A stretch of DNA of 64,000 nt, taken from positions 434,001-498,000 of the forward strand of contig NZ_JAURVN010000002.1 in assembly GCF_030655415.1 (NCBI RefSeq), written 5' to 3'. The stretch comes from Herminiimonas sp. GTDB taxonomy: Bacteria > Pseudomonadota > Gammaproteobacteria > Burkholderiales > Burkholderiaceae. The notes below the pieces were generated by a model. That model saw only the letters and a list, made by a program, of their open reading frames with translations, did no database searches and had not been told where the DNA came from. Positions 28,472-38,981 of this stretch are shown piece by piece. The position numbers and the translations under genes were made by a program. Each line of letters begins with the position of its first letter. The stretch's first letter is position 1.

Positions 28472-31357
28472 TTAGCCCGTATTGCGCAAGCCGGCCGCAA
28501 TGCCGTTGATCGAAATATGAATGCCGCGCTGTACGCGTTCGTCGGCCTTGCCTTCGCGATAGCGCCGCACCAGCTCGACCTGCAGATGGTGCAGCGGGTC
28601 GATGTAGGGAAAGCGATGCCGAATGGAGCGCTGTAGAGCGGCATTGCCGGCAAGGCGCTGCTTCTCGCCGGTGATCAGTGTCAGTGCTTCGGCAGTGCGG
28701 TGCCACTCCGCTTCGATCACGGAGAAAATCTTTTTGCGCAGCCTGGCGTCGCTCACCAGCTCGGAATAACGCGAGGCCAGCGCCAGGTCGCTTTTCGCCA
28801 GCACCATGTCCAGGTTGCTCAGCAGGGTGCGGAAAAAGGGCCATTGACGGTACATCTTTTGCAGCAGGGCCAGCGCTTCCTTGCGGCTGGCGGGTGTGCC
28901 GCCGCGGTGGAGCATCTGCGCAATGGCCGAGCCGAATCCGTACCAGCCGGGCAGGGTCAGGCGGCACTGGCCCCAACTGAAGCCCCAGGGGATGGCGCGC
29001 AGGTCTTCGATTTTCTGCGTGGCTTTCCTGGAAGCGGGTCTGGAGCCGATGTTGAGTTCGGCAATTTCGCGGATCGGCGTGGCGCTGAAAAAATACTCGG
29101 TGAACCCGGGTGTTTCGTACACCAGCGCGCGGTAGGCGGCCATGCTGGCCTGTGAGAGTTCGGCGGCCGCCTGTAAAAACGCCTTGGTCGCCGGCTTGGT
29201 CGGCTGCAGCAAGGTCGCCTCCAGCGTCGCGGCCACCAGGGTTTCCAGGTTGCGCCGGCCGATTTCGGGGTTCGCATACTTGGAGCCGATGATTTCGCCC
29301 TGTTCGGTCAGCCGGATCTGCCCGCGCACGGTGCCCGGCGGCTGCGCCAGAATCGCCTGGTAGCTCGGGCCGCCGCCGCGGCCCACCGTGCCGCCGCGGC
29401 CATGGAACATTCTGAGCTGGATGTTGTGCGAGTTGGCGAGCTGGTCGAAGAGTTCGACCAGCGCAATCTCGGCGCGGTACAGCTCCCAGTTGCTGGTGAA
29501 AATGCCGCCATCCTTGTTGCTGTCCGAGTAGCCGAGCATGATGTCCTGCTCGCTGTATTGGTCATGGCGGCCGCGCTGCACCATGGCGGCCACGCCGGGC
29601 AGCGCATAAAACTCGCGCATGATGGGCGCGGCATTGCGCAGGTCCCTGATCGTTTCGAACAGCGGCACGACGATCAGGTCACAGGTCGCGTCCTGGCTGT
29701 CCAGAATGCCATGCATCAGGCCCACCTCTTTTTGCAGCAGCAGCACTTCCAGCAAATCACTGACAGTTTCGGTGTGGCTGGTGATGTAGTGGCGGATGGC
29801 TTGCATGCCAAAACGCTCACGCATGACTTTGGCCGATTCAAAAATCGCCAGTTCGCCGCGGGCAAGATCGGTGTAGCCGGCGCCGACCACGCGCAGCGGC
29901 CTGGCATCGTTGAGAAGTCGCAGCAGCAGTTCGCGCCTGGCCATCTCGTCCAGGCCCGCGTACTTCGGTTCAATCCGCGCGACCGCCAGCAACTCGGCGA
30001 TGACTTCCTCGTGTTTGTCCGAGCTTTGGCGCAGGTCCACCGTGGCCAGATGAAAGCCGAACACTTCCACCGCACGAATCAGCGGATGCAGGCGTTGCGC
30101 CACCAGGGCGCCGCCGTGGTTGGCCCGCAGCGAGGCCTCCATCGTGCGGAGATCGGCCAGGAATTCCTCCGGCTTCAGGTAGGCGTTTTGCGGCGCGACC
30201 GCGTGGCGCGCGGCGTCGCCGCCGGTCAAGTCCTTCAGCGTGGCGGCGAGCCGCGCATAGATGCCGGTCAGCGCGCGGCGATAGGGCTCGTCGAGGCGGT
30301 GCTCGTTGGTGTCGGGCGAACGCTCGGCCAGCGCCCGCATCTCGGGCGTGAAGTCCACCAGCATGGCCGACAGCGACAATTCACCGCCCAGGTAATGCAC
30401 TTCGGTCAGGTGGTGGCGCAGCGCAACGTCGGCCTGGCGGCGCAGCGCGTATTCCAGCGTGGCCGCGTTGACGTGGGGGTTGCCGTCGCGGTCGCCGCCA
30501 ATCCACTGGCCCATGCGCAAAAAGCTGTGTACCGGCTGGCTGCCCAGCGCGCGTTCCAGATCCGCGTAGAGCTTGGGAATTTCGCGTAGAAAGGTCGACT
30601 CGTAATAACTCAGCGCGTTTTCAATCTCGTCGGCCACCGTGAGCTTGGTAAAACGCAGCAGCCGGGTCTGCCACAACTGCATGACCCGTGCGCGCAGTTG
30701 CGCTTCGTTGGCGGTCAGCTCGCGCGGCGTCAACGCGTCTTTGGCAGCATGTGCCGCGAAGGCGTGTACCTTGATTTCGTCGCGCGCCGTCAGCAACTGG
30801 GCAATGTCGCGTTCGGCGTCCAGAATGCTCTTGCGCTGCACTTCGGTCGGGTGGGCTGTGAGTACCGGCGATACATAGGCGCGGGCCAGCATGTTTGCGA
30901 TTGTCCTGGGCGCTATGCCGGCCCAGCGCAAGCGGGCCAGCGCCACTTCGATGCTGCCTTCCTGGGTGTTGCCGGCGCGCTCATGGATGGCGCGGCGGCG
31001 GATGTGGTGCCGGTCTTCGGCCAGGTTGGCCAGATGGCTGAAGTAGGTGAAGGCGCGGATCACACTGACGGTCTGGTCTCCGGAGAGGCCTTTGAGAAGT
31101 TTTTTCAACGCCTTGTCGGCCTCGTGGTCGGCGTCGCGGCGAAACGCCACCGAGAGTTTGCGCACCTGCTCGATCAGCTCATAGGCGGCGACACCCTCCT
31201 GCTCGCGGATCACGTCGCCCAGAATACGGCCCAGCAGGCGGATGTCTTCGACCAGCGGGCGTTCGTTGTCCTTGGCTCGGGCGCGTGGGCGATCACTGTC
31301 CCTGGCTGGCCCCGCAGGCTGTTCCTTGGGGTTGTTTGCACGCGCCGTCGTCACCAT
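28472..31357 (-). CDS. ppc: Phosphoenolpyruvate carboxylase
   Basis: Anaplerotic enzyme making oxaloacetate from PEP and bicarbonate. About 961 residues. Catalytic signatures are visible: [13 protein letters not shown] (active-site His), [13 protein letters not shown] (Lys) and [14 protein letters not shown] (Arg). The C-terminus ends [12 protein letters not shown] as in the family. Start at ATG 31357 with AGAGGTG 6 bases upstream; an ATG 16 codons further up lacks this. It is divergent from hemC with an 81-bp gap that must hold both promoters. Confidence 0.97.
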   Translation of the reverse strand: MVTTARANNPKEQPAGPARDSDRPRARAKDNERPLVEDIRLLGRILGDVIREQEGVAAYELIEQVRKLSVAFRRDADHEADKALKKLLKGLSGDQTVSVIRAFTYFSHLANLAEDRHHIRRRAIHERAGNTQEGSIEVALARLRWAGIAPRTIANMLARAYVSPVLTAHPTEVQRKSILDAERDIAQLLTARDEIKVHAFAAHAAKDALTPRELTANEAQLRARVMQLWQTRLLRFTKLTVADEIENALSYYESTFLREIPKLYADLERALGSQPVHSFLRMGQWIGGDRDGNPHVNAATLEYALRRQADVALRHHLTEVHYLGGELSLSAMLVDFTPEMRALAERSPDTNEHRLDEPYRRALTGIYARLAATLKDLTGGDAARHAVAPQNAYLKPEEFLADLRTMEASLRANHGGALVAQRLHPLIRAVEVFGFHLATVDLRQSSDKHEEVIAELLAVARIEPKYAGLDEMARRELLLRLLNDARPLRVVGAGYTDLARGELAIFESAKVMRERFGMQAIRHYITSHTETVSDLLEVLLLQKEVGLMHGILDSQDATCDLIVVPLFETIRDLRNAAPIMREFYALPGVAAMVQRGRHDQYSEQDIMLGYSDSNKDGGIFTSNWELYRAEIALVELFDQLANSHNIQLRMFHGRGGTVGRGGGPSYQAILAQPPGTVRGQIRLTEQGEIIGSKYANPEIGRRNLETLVAATLEATLLQPTKPATKAFLQAAAELSQASMAAYRALVYETPGFTEYFFSATPIREIAELNIGSRPASRKATQKIEDLRAIPWGFSWGQCRLTLPGWYGFGSAIAQMLHRGGTPASRKEALALLQKMYRQWPFFRTLLSNLDMVLAKSDLALASRYSELVSDARLRKKIFSVIEAEWHRTAEALTLITGEKQRLAGNAALQRSIRHRFPYIDPLHHLQVELVRRYREGKADERVQRGIHISINGIAAGLRNTG

Positions 31358-31438
31358 CGCTTCACCTCTTGTTGGCTCTTGTTTTGCACTGCAACATGCT
31401 AGCATCCAGAACCTTCCCCAGATACAGACAGGTTACGA

Positions 31439-32419
31439 GTGAGTGCAGATTTTTCACCTTCCACCCGCGTTGTCATTGCCACGCGTGAAAGCCGCCTGGC
31501 GATATGGCAGGCAGAACATGTCAAGGCGCTGCTGGAAGCGCGCCTTGGCTGGCAGGTTGAGCTGCTGGGCATGACGACGCAGGGCGACCAGATTCTTGAT
31601 CGCTCGCTGAGCAAGGTCGGTGGCAAGGGCCTGTTTGTCAAGGAACTGGAAGTGGCCCTCGGCGAAGGGCGGGCCGACCTGGCCGTGCATTCGCTCAAAG
31701 ACGTGCCCATGGATCTGCCGGAAGGTTTTACGCTGGCCTGTGTGCTTGAGCGCGAAGACCCGCGCGACGCGCTGGTGTCCAACCATTTTTCGTCGCTGGC
31801 CGGGCTGCCGCCAGGCGCCGTCGTCGGCACCTCCAGCTTGCGCCGGCTGGTGCTGCTCAAGGCGCTGCGGCCCGACCTGAGGATTGAGCCGCTGCGCGGC
31901 AACCTCGACACCCGGCTGCGCAAGCTCGATGAAGGGCAGTACCAGGCCATTGTGCTGGCTGCGGCCGGTTTGAAGCGGCTGGGCCTGGCCTCGCGCATTC
32001 GCTGCGCGTTCGAGCCGGAACAGATGTTGCCGGCAGCCGGGCAGGGCGCTCTCGGCATCGAAGTGCGGACTGATCGCCAAGACCTGATCGATGCGCTGGC
32101 GACGCTGGCCCATCGGCCCACCTGGCTGGCGGTGACGGCCGAGCGCACCGTCTCGCGCGCGATGGGCGGCAGTTGCTCCATGCCGCTGGCGGCCTTTGTG
32201 CGGGCGCAGCCGCCGGCGGGGCGCGGCGACATGCGGCTGGAGGCTGCCTGGGGCGACCCCGGACCCGACGGGCAAGGGCTGGCCGGCCAGCCGCTGGTGC
32301 GTGTCCAGCACAGCGCCCCCGTGAGCAATTTTGCCGAAGCCGAAGCACTGGGCGAGCAGGTCGCCGCCTTGCTGCGCGCCGGCGGCGCGGTCTGGGCCGC
32401 CAACACCCCGGCGCTTTGA
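31439..32419 (+). CDS. hemC: Porphobilinogen deaminase (hydroxymethylbilane synthase)
   Basis: Joins four porphobilinogens into hydroxymethylbilane in haem synthesis. 326 residues. Present are the catalytic Asp in AVHSLKDVP (Asp88), the arginine-rich substrate site [22 protein letters not shown], and Cys246 in MGGSCSMPL that carries the dipyrromethane cofactor. GTG start at 31439. First gene of hemC-hemD-hemX-hemY. Confidence 0.97.
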   Translation: MSADFSPSTRVVIATRESRLAIWQAEHVKALLEARLGWQVELLGMTTQGDQILDRSLSKVGGKGLFVKELEVALGEGRADLAVHSLKDVPMDLPEGFTLACVLEREDPRDALVSNHFSSLAGLPPGAVVGTSSLRRLVLLKALRPDLRIEPLRGNLDTRLRKLDEGQYQAIVLAAAGLKRLGLASRIRCAFEPEQMLPAAGQGALGIEVRTDRQDLIDALATLAHRPTWLAVTAERTVSRAMGGSCSMPLAAFVRAQPPAGRGDMRLEAAWGDPGPDGQGLAGQPLVRVQHSAPVSNFAEAEALGEQVAALLRAGGAVWAANTPAL

Positions 32420-32424
32420 ACGCT

Positions 32425-33234
32425 GTGCGCGTCGTCGTGACCCGGCCCGAGCGCGATGCCCGTCGCTGGGTGCGGGACTTGCAGCAGCACGGCCTGCAGG
32501 CCGAGGCCCTGCCGCTGATTGACATTGCGGCATTGCCGGACTCACAGCGTTTGCAGCAGGCTTGGGGCGAGATCGACGCGTATGCTGCGTTGATGTTTGT
32601 CAGCGGCAATGCGGTGGACTGTTTTTTTGCATTGAAACCGACGCCAGTCCATGCAGACCGGGCGCAGGAAGCCGCTGATATTGTGGCCAATGACGCGTTG
32701 GCAGCCGCCACTGCGCCGCGTTTCATGGCCCCCGGCCCGGGCACGGTGGCGGCGTTGCGCCATGCAGGCGTGCCAGACGCATTGATCGACGCACCCGCAG
32801 CGGATGCCAGCCAGTTTGATTCCGAAGCCTTGTGGGCGCTGGTCGGACGCCGGGACTGGCAGAGCCGGCGCGTGCTGATTGTGCGCGGGCAGAGCGCCCG
32901 CAGCGGTGCGCCCGGGCGCGACTGGCTGGCGCGGAAACTCCTGGCGGCCGGCGCGCGGGTTGATTTCGTGGCGGTGTACCAGAGGCGCGCGCCGGTGTTC
33001 ACGGCGGCGCAACTGCAACGGATGGAGACGGCGGCGCACGACGGCTCGGTCTGGCTGTTCAGCAGTTCCGAAGCGGTGGCAAACCTGCCGGCACGCGATT
33101 GGTCGCAGGCCCGTGCCGTTGCCACGCACCCGCGCATTGCCGAGGCGGCGCGCGCGGCCGGCTGGGCTGTTGTTGCCGAGTCACGCCCGGCGCTCGCGGA
33201 CATCGTGGCCTCGATAGAATCAATGCAATCATGA
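32425..33234 (+). CDS. hemD: Uroporphyrinogen-III synthase
   Basis: Closes and inverts hydroxymethylbilane to uroporphyrinogen III. About 269 residues. Sequence is weakly conserved in this family. The start RVVVTRPERDARRWVRDL, the hinge VLIVRGQSARSGAPGRDWL and the SSSEAVANL region are recognisable. GTG at 32425 gives the best N-terminus; TTG at 32416 would overlap the hemC stop as TTGA. The end overlaps hemX by 4 bases. Confidence 0.9.
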   Translation: MRVVVTRPERDARRWVRDLQQHGLQAEALPLIDIAALPDSQRLQQAWGEIDAYAALMFVSGNAVDCFFALKPTPVHADRAQEAADIVANDALAAATAPRFMAPGPGTVAALRHAGVPDALIDAPAADASQFDSEALWALVGRRDWQSRRVLIVRGQSARSGAPGRDWLARKLLAAGARVDFVAVYQRRAPVFTAAQLQRMETAAHDGSVWLFSSSEAVANLPARDWSQARAVATHPRIAEAARAAGWAVVAESRPALADIVASIESMQS

Positions 33235-34358
33235 GCGACAGCGATCCAGCGCCACCCCCATCGCCTAGGCCCGACAAGGAGCCCGTGCTGGAACGGGTGT
33301 CAGCCGCCGAACGCAGCGAAGGGCTGCGCCGATGGATGCTGCTGCTGGCCCTGTTGCTGGCCGCTGGCGGCTTGCTGCTGAGCGCTTTGTTATGGCAAAA
33401 ACTCGGCAGCATCCAGGAAGAGCTGGCCCGGCGCAGCACGGACTCGACGGCGCAGTCCATCGAAGCCCGCACCCTGGCGCGGCAGGCGCAGGAAGCCGCA
33501 CGCGAACTGACGGCGCGCCTGGCGATTGCCGAGACCCGGCTCAGCGAAGTGAGCCTGCAGCGCACGCAGCTCGAAGAGCTGATGCAAAGCCTGTCGCGTT
33601 CGCGCGACGAAAACCTGGTGGTCGATGTGGAGTCGTCATTGCGGCTGGCCCAGCAACAGGCCCAGCTCACCGGCAGCGCCGAGCCCTTGCTGGCCGCGCT
33701 CAAATCGGCCGACCAGCGGCTTTCGCGCGCCGCGCAGCCGCGCCTCAATTCGCTGCAGCGGGCCATTGCCAGGGATGTGGACCGCATCAAGGCCACCACG
33801 GTGACCGATGTGCCCGGCCTGCTGGTCAAGCTCGATGAACTGGCGCGACTGGTGGACGAGCTGCCGCTGGCCAACGCAATGCCGCCGGGCAGCAGCGGGC
33901 GTCCTGCCGCGGCGCCGGCGCCCGCCCGCGCCGCTTCCGGCAGTGCGGCTCCGGTTCATGCGGCCATGGCGCTGCTCGACCGGCTGGGGCTGAAGGACTG
34001 GTGGCAGCGCACCTGGCAGGGCACACGCGACGAAGTGCGTGGCCTGTTGCGGGTCAGCCGCATCGACCAGCCGGATGCGGCCTTGCTGGCGCCCGAGCAA
34101 TCGTTTTTCCTGCGTGAAAACCTCAAACTCAAAGTGCTCAACGCCCGGCTTGGCCTGCTGTCGCGGCAAACCGCCAGCGCCCGCGCGGACCTGGACGGTG
34201 TCCGCGCGATGTTGGGCAAGTATTTCGACCCGGCGTCCCGCAGGACGCAGACGGCCACCCAGTTGCTGGCGCAGGTGGAAAGCCAGATGAAGTCCGGCGA
34301 GCTGCCGCGCCTTGACGACACCCTGGCGGCATTGGCCACGGCTGCTGCGGGCCGTTAG
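33231..34358 (+). CDS. hemX: HemX-like membrane protein
   Basis: A 375-residue protein of the HemX/YfhO-type family, often labelled uroporphyrin-III C-methyltransferase but lacking a methylase fold. It has a short Pro-rich cytoplasmic N-terminus, one membrane helix (WMLLLALLLAAGGLLLSALLW), then a long coiled-coil region (about 57-150). The conserved C-terminal part includes LLAPEQSFFLRENLKLKVLNAR. Probably a scaffold in haem synthesis at the membrane. ATGA overlap with hemD shows coupling. Confidence 0.88.
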   Translation: MSDSDPAPPPSPRPDKEPVLERVSAAERSEGLRRWMLLLALLLAAGGLLLSALLWQKLGSIQEELARRSTDSTAQSIEARTLARQAQEAARELTARLAIAETRLSEVSLQRTQLEELMQSLSRSRDENLVVDVESSLRLAQQQAQLTGSAEPLLAALKSADQRLSRAAQPRLNSLQRAIARDVDRIKATTVTDVPGLLVKLDELARLVDELPLANAMPPGSSGRPAAAPAPARAASGSAAPVHAAMALLDRLGLKDWWQRTWQGTRDEVRGLLRVSRIDQPDAALLAPEQSFFLRENLKLKVLNARLGLLSRQTASARADLDGVRAMLGKYFDPASRRTQTATQLLAQVESQMKSGELPRLDDTLAALATAAAGR

Positions 34359-34372
34359 TACAGCGATTGACC

Positions 34373-35662
34373 ATGCGCAGCGCACTCTGGCTCCTGGCCC
34401 TGTTTGGCATCGCGGTGGCAGTTGCCCTGGTGGCCGGCAACAACCAGGCGGTGGTCACGCTGTTCTGGCCGCCGCACCGGGTCGATATTTCCTTCAACCT
34501 GCTGGTGCTGCTGCTGGCCGGGCTGTGGACGCTGCTGTATCTGGCGCTGCGGGCTGTGTCGGCGGTGTTTTCGCTGCCGGCCGAGGCCAGGCGCTGGCGC
34601 GCCCAGCAAAAGGAACGGGCCATGTACGCCGCTTTCATGGATGCGCTGTCGCACCTGATGGCCGGGCGGTTTATTCGGGCGGCCAAACTCGCGCAGAACG
34701 CCTTGACGCAGGAAAAAAGCCTGAGCCAGTTGGCAAAAACCTCCCGCGATGTCGGCAGCTACAGTGCCGGGCGGGCGACCCAGCTCCGCTTGTTGGCGCA
34801 CCTGCTGGCGGCCGAAAGCGCGCAGGCACTGCAAAACAAAGCCTTGCGTGACGAGCACCTGCAACAAGCGCTGGAAACCAGCACGCACCGCAGCGCCCAG
34901 GAGACCCGCGAAGGGGTGCAACTGCGGGCGGCGGGCTGGGCAACCGACGACCGCGACCCCACCGCGGCGCTGGCGCTGCTCAACGAGTTGCCACAAGGCA
35001 CAGCGCGGCGCACGCTGGCCCTGCGCATCAAACTGCGCGCCACGCAGCAGGCCAGGCAAACGCCGCAGGCGCTGGAAACCGCGCGTTTGCTGGCCAAGCA
35101 CCGGGCGTTTTCGCCGGCCGCCGCGCAAAGCCTTGTGCGCGGGCTGGCGCTGGAGTTATTGCGCGGTGCGCACGATCCGGCGCAGTTGCAAGCCGCCTGG
35201 TTGTCGCTCGATGCCAACGAGCGCGCCATGCCCGAGCTGGTGATTCATGCCGTCTCACGCCTGATGGCTTTGCACGGCGACGCCGATCTGGCCCGCGCCT
35301 GGCTGCTGCAGGTGTGGGAGCCAGTGATGCAGCCGCGTTCGGAGATCGGCGACAACCTGCGCATCAAGCTGATCCAGGTGCTCGAAGCCGGGCTGGCGTC
35401 AATTGACGCCGCCTGGCTGGCGCGTATTGAAACGGCGCAGCAACAGCGCCCGCGCGATGCCAACATGCAGTACCTGGCGGGCATGGCCTGCCTGAAGCGC
35501 CAACTCTGGGGCAAGGCCCAGCAGTTGTTGTCCCAGGCTGTGCCGGCCTTGCAGGACGCCGGCTTGCACCGCAATGCCTGGCGCGCACTGGCGCTGCTGG
35601 CCGAGCAACGGGGCGATGAGGTGGCTGCGACGCAGGCTTACAAGCGGGCGGCTGAGGTTTAA
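34373..35662 (+). CDS. hemY: HemY-family TPR membrane protein
   Basis: A 429-residue protein. Two membrane helices at the N-terminus (SALWLLALFGIAVAVALVAG and LLVLLLAGLWTLLYLALRAV) are followed by the HemY_N domain (YAAFMDALSHLMAGRFIRAAKL) and TPR-type helices to the end. This is the proteobacterial HemY of hem operons, unrelated to protoporphyrinogen oxidase HemY. ATG 34373 is taken, two codons inside an upstream TTG. It starts 14 bp after hemX. Confidence 0.88.
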   Translation: MRSALWLLALFGIAVAVALVAGNNQAVVTLFWPPHRVDISFNLLVLLLAGLWTLLYLALRAVSAVFSLPAEARRWRAQQKERAMYAAFMDALSHLMAGRFIRAAKLAQNALTQEKSLSQLAKTSRDVGSYSAGRATQLRLLAHLLAAESAQALQNKALRDEHLQQALETSTHRSAQETREGVQLRAAGWATDDRDPTAALALLNELPQGTARRTLALRIKLRATQQARQTPQALETARLLAKHRAFSPAAAQSLVRGLALELLRGAHDPAQLQAAWLSLDANERAMPELVIHAVSRLMALHGDADLARAWLLQVWEPVMQPRSEIGDNLRIKLIQVLEAGLASIDAAWLARIETAQQQRPRDANMQYLAGMACLKRQLWGKAQQLLSQAVPALQDAGLHRNAWRALALLAEQRGDEVAATQAYKRAAEV

Positions 35663-35747
35663 TTTTCCTCAGCCAGTTCGCGCTGCGTTTGTCGAAGGCC
35701 GTTGCCAGCTTTGCCTGCGTAGTGCTTCCGGCAAGCCGCACCCAAAA

Positions 35748-35771
35748 AAAGGCAGCCCGAAAGCTGCCTTT
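35748..35771 (-). terminator. Intrinsic terminator of rne
   Basis: On the minus strand AAAGGCAGC-TTTCGG-GCTGCCTTT continues into a run of T, giving a 9-bp stem and seven T in all. It lies 22 bases after the rne stop. It may also slow transcription from hemY on the other strand. Confidence 0.85.
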
Positions 35772-35792
35772 GATCGTTGAAATGCCAAGCCA

Positions 35793-38700
35793 TCACTGGC
35801 TGTGCAATGACCCCGTGCGTTCACCTGCTGCCGGCGCGGCAGGCTGCTCAAACGGCAGGGTCATGCTGCGCAGGTCGCGTTTGGTTTCGACCAGCACCAG
35901 CGGACCGGCGTCCAATTGGGGCGCCGGCGGACGTTCGCGCGGGACATGACTCGGTTTGGCTTCGGCGGCCATGGCGGCTTGTGCTTCGGCGATTTTTCCG
36001 GCGTCCGAGTGGACCCATTGCAAACCGGAAGCGCTGGCCACCTGGGCCAGGTCCTGCAGCGGTAAATCGAAGGACTGGACTTTCGGCAGGGCGCGGGCTG
36101 TGGGCGCAGCAGCAAGTACCACGATGGCCGGGACCGGTGTCGGCACCCCAGGTGCGGCCGGCTCGGCTTGGGCCGGCTCCCTATTTGCCATCAATTCAGT
36201 TGCTACTTGCGCACGTTCCGCAGGGGCTGTTGCCTGATTTTCCTCAAAATTTTTGGCTGGAGCGGCGCCACGGTCGGTCGCTGCGATGCCCTCAGCCGTG
36301 CCCTCGGCAGACGACTCGCCGCGCTCTGAACGCTCACGGCGGTCGCGGCCATAACGGTCACGGCTGCGGCGTTCACGCGGCTGGCGGTCCTGGCCTTCTT
36401 CCTGGCCCTCAGCGCGCGCCTGCATGTCGGTGGACGATGCCGGGAAGGCCGGGTTGCCGGCTTCGTCCAAGCCCGCCACGACGCCGGGGTGGGCGGCGTC
36501 AAAGCTGTCGGCCTGGGTGCCGGTGATCGGTGCGTTGCCGCCATCGGGGCGCTCGTCACGGCGTTCGTTGCGACGGCCATTGCCGCGCTCGCCACGTTCA
36601 CGGCGGCCCCCCTGGCCTTCAGCGCGGGCTTCGTTGCGGCCGCCTTGCTGGCGTTCGCCTTCCTGTCCGGCGTCTGCAGGACGTTCCTGGCGCTGGGGGA
36701 TGTCGCCGCCGGCCATGGCCGCGGCCATGGCGGCCTGGTTGGCCAGAGCGAGGTTCTGCTGTTCTGCGTCACGCGGGGCGGCGCGTTCACCGCGTTCACC
36801 ACCACGCTCGCCACGGCCACGGCGGCTGCGCTCGCCACGTTCGCCGCGGCCTTCGCTGCCGCCCTGGCCTTCAGGACGTTCTGCGCGGTCTGCGCGCTCG
36901 GGACGTGCTTCACGGTTTTCGCCGGCGGGACGTTCCTGGCGCACGCCTTCAGCGCGGCCTTCGGTGCTGCGTTCACGGCGCTCACCGCCACGGCCTTCAC
37001 CACGCTCGCCACCGCGGCCTTCGCCGCCACGACCTTCGCGCTGATCCGGGCGGCCTTCGCCGCGCGCTTCGCCACGTCCTTCACCGGCACGGCCACCCCG
37101 GCCACCGCGACGGCCATCGCGGCCATCGCGGCCACCGCGTTCACCGCCACGCTCGCCGCGTTCACCGCGCTGCTGTTCGTCGCGACGGCCTTCGCCGCGC
37201 TCGTCTTTCCTGACTTCCTTGGCGGGCGCTGCGGCGGGTGCTGCTTCCTCGCCGACAAAGAAGGCCTTGAGCTTCGCGAAAAAGCTCTTCTCAGCCGGCG
37301 CTGCGACCACCGCGCGGACCGGTTGGGCAGCCACGGGCGCGGCCACCGGGACCGGTTTCGGAACGGCCTGCGGTGCCGGCGCGTCGGGCAGCACGCCCTT
37401 GATGACCGGCTCCTGCTTGTTGTGTTTTTCCTGGCTGCGGCGCGTGACGGTGGTCGGGTCTTCCATCTCTTCGGCCATCTTGTAGCTCGCTTCGATGTTG
37501 TCCAGGCGCGGGTCGTCGTGTTTGAGACGTTCGAGTTTGTAGTTCGGCGTTTCCAGGGTCTTGTTGGGCACCAGCAGCACATTGATGCGCTGCTTCATCT
37601 CGATTTTGGCGATCTCGGAGCGTTTTTCGTTCAGCAGGAAGGACGCCACATCGACCGGAACCTGGCACAGCACCGAGGCCGTGCTGTCTTTCATCGACTC
37701 TTCCTGGATGATGCGCAGGATCTGCAGCGCCGAGCTTTCGGTGTCACGGATGTGGCCGGAGCCGCCGCAACGCGGGCAGGGAATCGACGCGCCTTCCGAC
37801 AGGGCAGGGCGCAGGCGCTGGCGGCTCATTTCCATCAGGCCGAACTTGCTGATGGTGCCGAACTGCACGCGTGCGCGGTCTTGCCGCAGCGCGTCGCGCA
37901 AACGGTTTTCGACATCGCGGCGGTTGCGCGACTCTTCCATGTCGATGAAGTCGATGACGATCAGGCCGCCCAGGTCGCGCAGGCGCATCTGGCGCGCCAC
38001 TTCGTCGGCGGCTTCCAGGTTGGTGCGGGTGGCGGTCTCTTCGATGTCGCCGCCCTTGATGGCGCGGGCCGAGTTCACGTCCACCGAGACCAGCGCCTCG
38101 GTGTGGTCGATCACGATCGCGCCGCCGGAAGGCAACTGCACGGTGCGGGCATAGGCCGACTCGATCTGGTGTTCGATCTGGAAGCGCGAGAACAGCGGCG
38201 CGTCGTCGCGGTAGCGCTTGACGCGGTGCTCATGCTCGGGCATCACATGGGCCATGAACTGCCTGGCTTGCTCGTAGACGTCGTCGGTGTCGAACAGGAT
38301 GTCGCCGATGTCGCTGTTGAAGTAGTCGCGGATCGCGCGGATCACGAGGCTGGACTCCTGGTAAATCAGGAAAGCGCCTTTGCCCTCTTTGCCGGCGCCG
38401 TCAATCGCGGTCCACAGCTTGATCAGGTAATTCAGGTCCCACTGCAGCTCGGCCGCGCTGCGGCCGATGCCGGCGGTGCGCGCAATGATGCTGGCGCCGG
38501 CCGGGTATTCGAGCTGGTCCATCGCCTCCTTGAGTTCGGCCCGGTCATCGCCCTCGATGCGGCGGCTCACGCCACCGCCGCGCGGGTTGTTCGGCATCAG
38601 CACGACGTAGCGGCCGGCCAGGCTGACAAAGGTCGTCAGGGCCGCGCCCTTGTTGCCGCGCTCTTCTTTTTCGACCTGCACCAGGATTTCCTGGCCTTCG

Positions 38701-38981
38701 CGGATCACGTCCTGGATGCGCGCCTGGCTGACCGACACGCCCTGGGCGAAGTACTGCTTGGAGATTTCCTTGAACGGCAAAAAGCCGTGGCGGTCCTCAC
38801 CGTAGTCGACAAAACAGGCTTCGAGCGAAGGCTCGACACGTGTCACGACGGCCTTGTAAATGTTGCCCTTGCGCTGTTCGCGCCCTTCAATCTCGATTTC
38901 GTAGTCGAGGAGTTTTTGTCCGTCGACAATGGCCAGGCGGCGTTCTTCCGACTGGGTGGCATTGACCAGCATGCGTTTCAT
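35793..38981 (-). CDS. rne: Ribonuclease E
   Basis: Main endoribonuclease of mRNA decay and rRNA/tRNA processing. 1062 residues. The N-terminal catalytic half has an S1 domain ([20 protein letters not shown]), metal-binding Asp in [17 protein letters not shown] and [16 protein letters not shown], and the zinc-link [10 protein letters not shown]. The C-terminal half is disordered and very rich in Arg, Gly and Glu (about residues 600-760), ending in a conserved tail. Start ATG 38981 with AAGGAAA upstream. A family-2 repeat lies in the coding region at 36184-36230. Confidence 0.95.
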   Translation of the reverse strand: MKRMLVNATQSEERRLAIVDGQKLLDYEIEIEGREQRKGNIYKAVVTRVEPSLEACFVDYGEDRHGFLPFKEISKQYFAQGVSVSQARIQDVIREGQEILVQVEKEERGNKGAALTTFVSLAGRYVVLMPNNPRGGGVSRRIEGDDRAELKEAMDQLEYPAGASIIARTAGIGRSAAELQWDLNYLIKLWTAIDGAGKEGKGAFLIYQESSLVIRAIRDYFNSDIGDILFDTDDVYEQARQFMAHVMPEHEHRVKRYRDDAPLFSRFQIEHQIESAYARTVQLPSGGAIVIDHTEALVSVDVNSARAIKGGDIEETATRTNLEAADEVARQMRLRDLGGLIVIDFIDMEESRNRRDVENRLRDALRQDRARVQFGTISKFGLMEMSRQRLRPALSEGASIPCPRCGGSGHIRDTESSALQILRIIQEESMKDSTASVLCQVPVDVASFLLNEKRSEIAKIEMKQRINVLLVPNKTLETPNYKLERLKHDDPRLDNIEASYKMAEEMEDPTTVTRRSQEKHNKQEPVIKGVLPDAPAPQAVPKPVPVAAPVAAQPVRAVVAAPAEKSFFAKLKAFFVGEEAAPAAAPAKEVRKDERGEGRRDEQQRGERGERGGERGGRDGRDGRRGGRGGRAGEGRGEARGEGRPDQREGRGGEGRGGERGEGRGGERRERSTEGRAEGVRQERPAGENREARPERADRAERPEGQGGSEGRGERGERSRRGRGERGGERGERAAPRDAEQQNLALANQAAMAAAMAGGDIPQRQERPADAGQEGERQQGGRNEARAEGQGGRRERGERGNGRRNERRDERPDGGNAPITGTQADSFDAAHPGVVAGLDEAGNPAFPASSTDMQARAEGQEEGQDRQPRERRSRDRYGRDRRERSERGESSAEGTAEGIAATDRGAAPAKNFEENQATAPAERAQVATELMANREPAQAEPAAPGVPTPVPAIVVLAAAPTARALPKVQSFDLPLQDLAQVASASGLQWVHSDAGKIAEAQAAMAAEAKPSHVPRERPPAPQLDAGPLVLVETKRDLRSMTLPFEQPAAPAAGERTGSLHSQ
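36184..36230 (+). repeat. Repeat family 2, copy inside rne
   Basis: 47 bp aligning without gaps to 39175-39221 with 34 identities. The core GTTGCTACTTGCGC corresponds to GTAGCTGCTTGCGC there. It encodes roughly residues 918-933 of RNase E, in the disordered C-terminal region. Confidence 0.65.
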
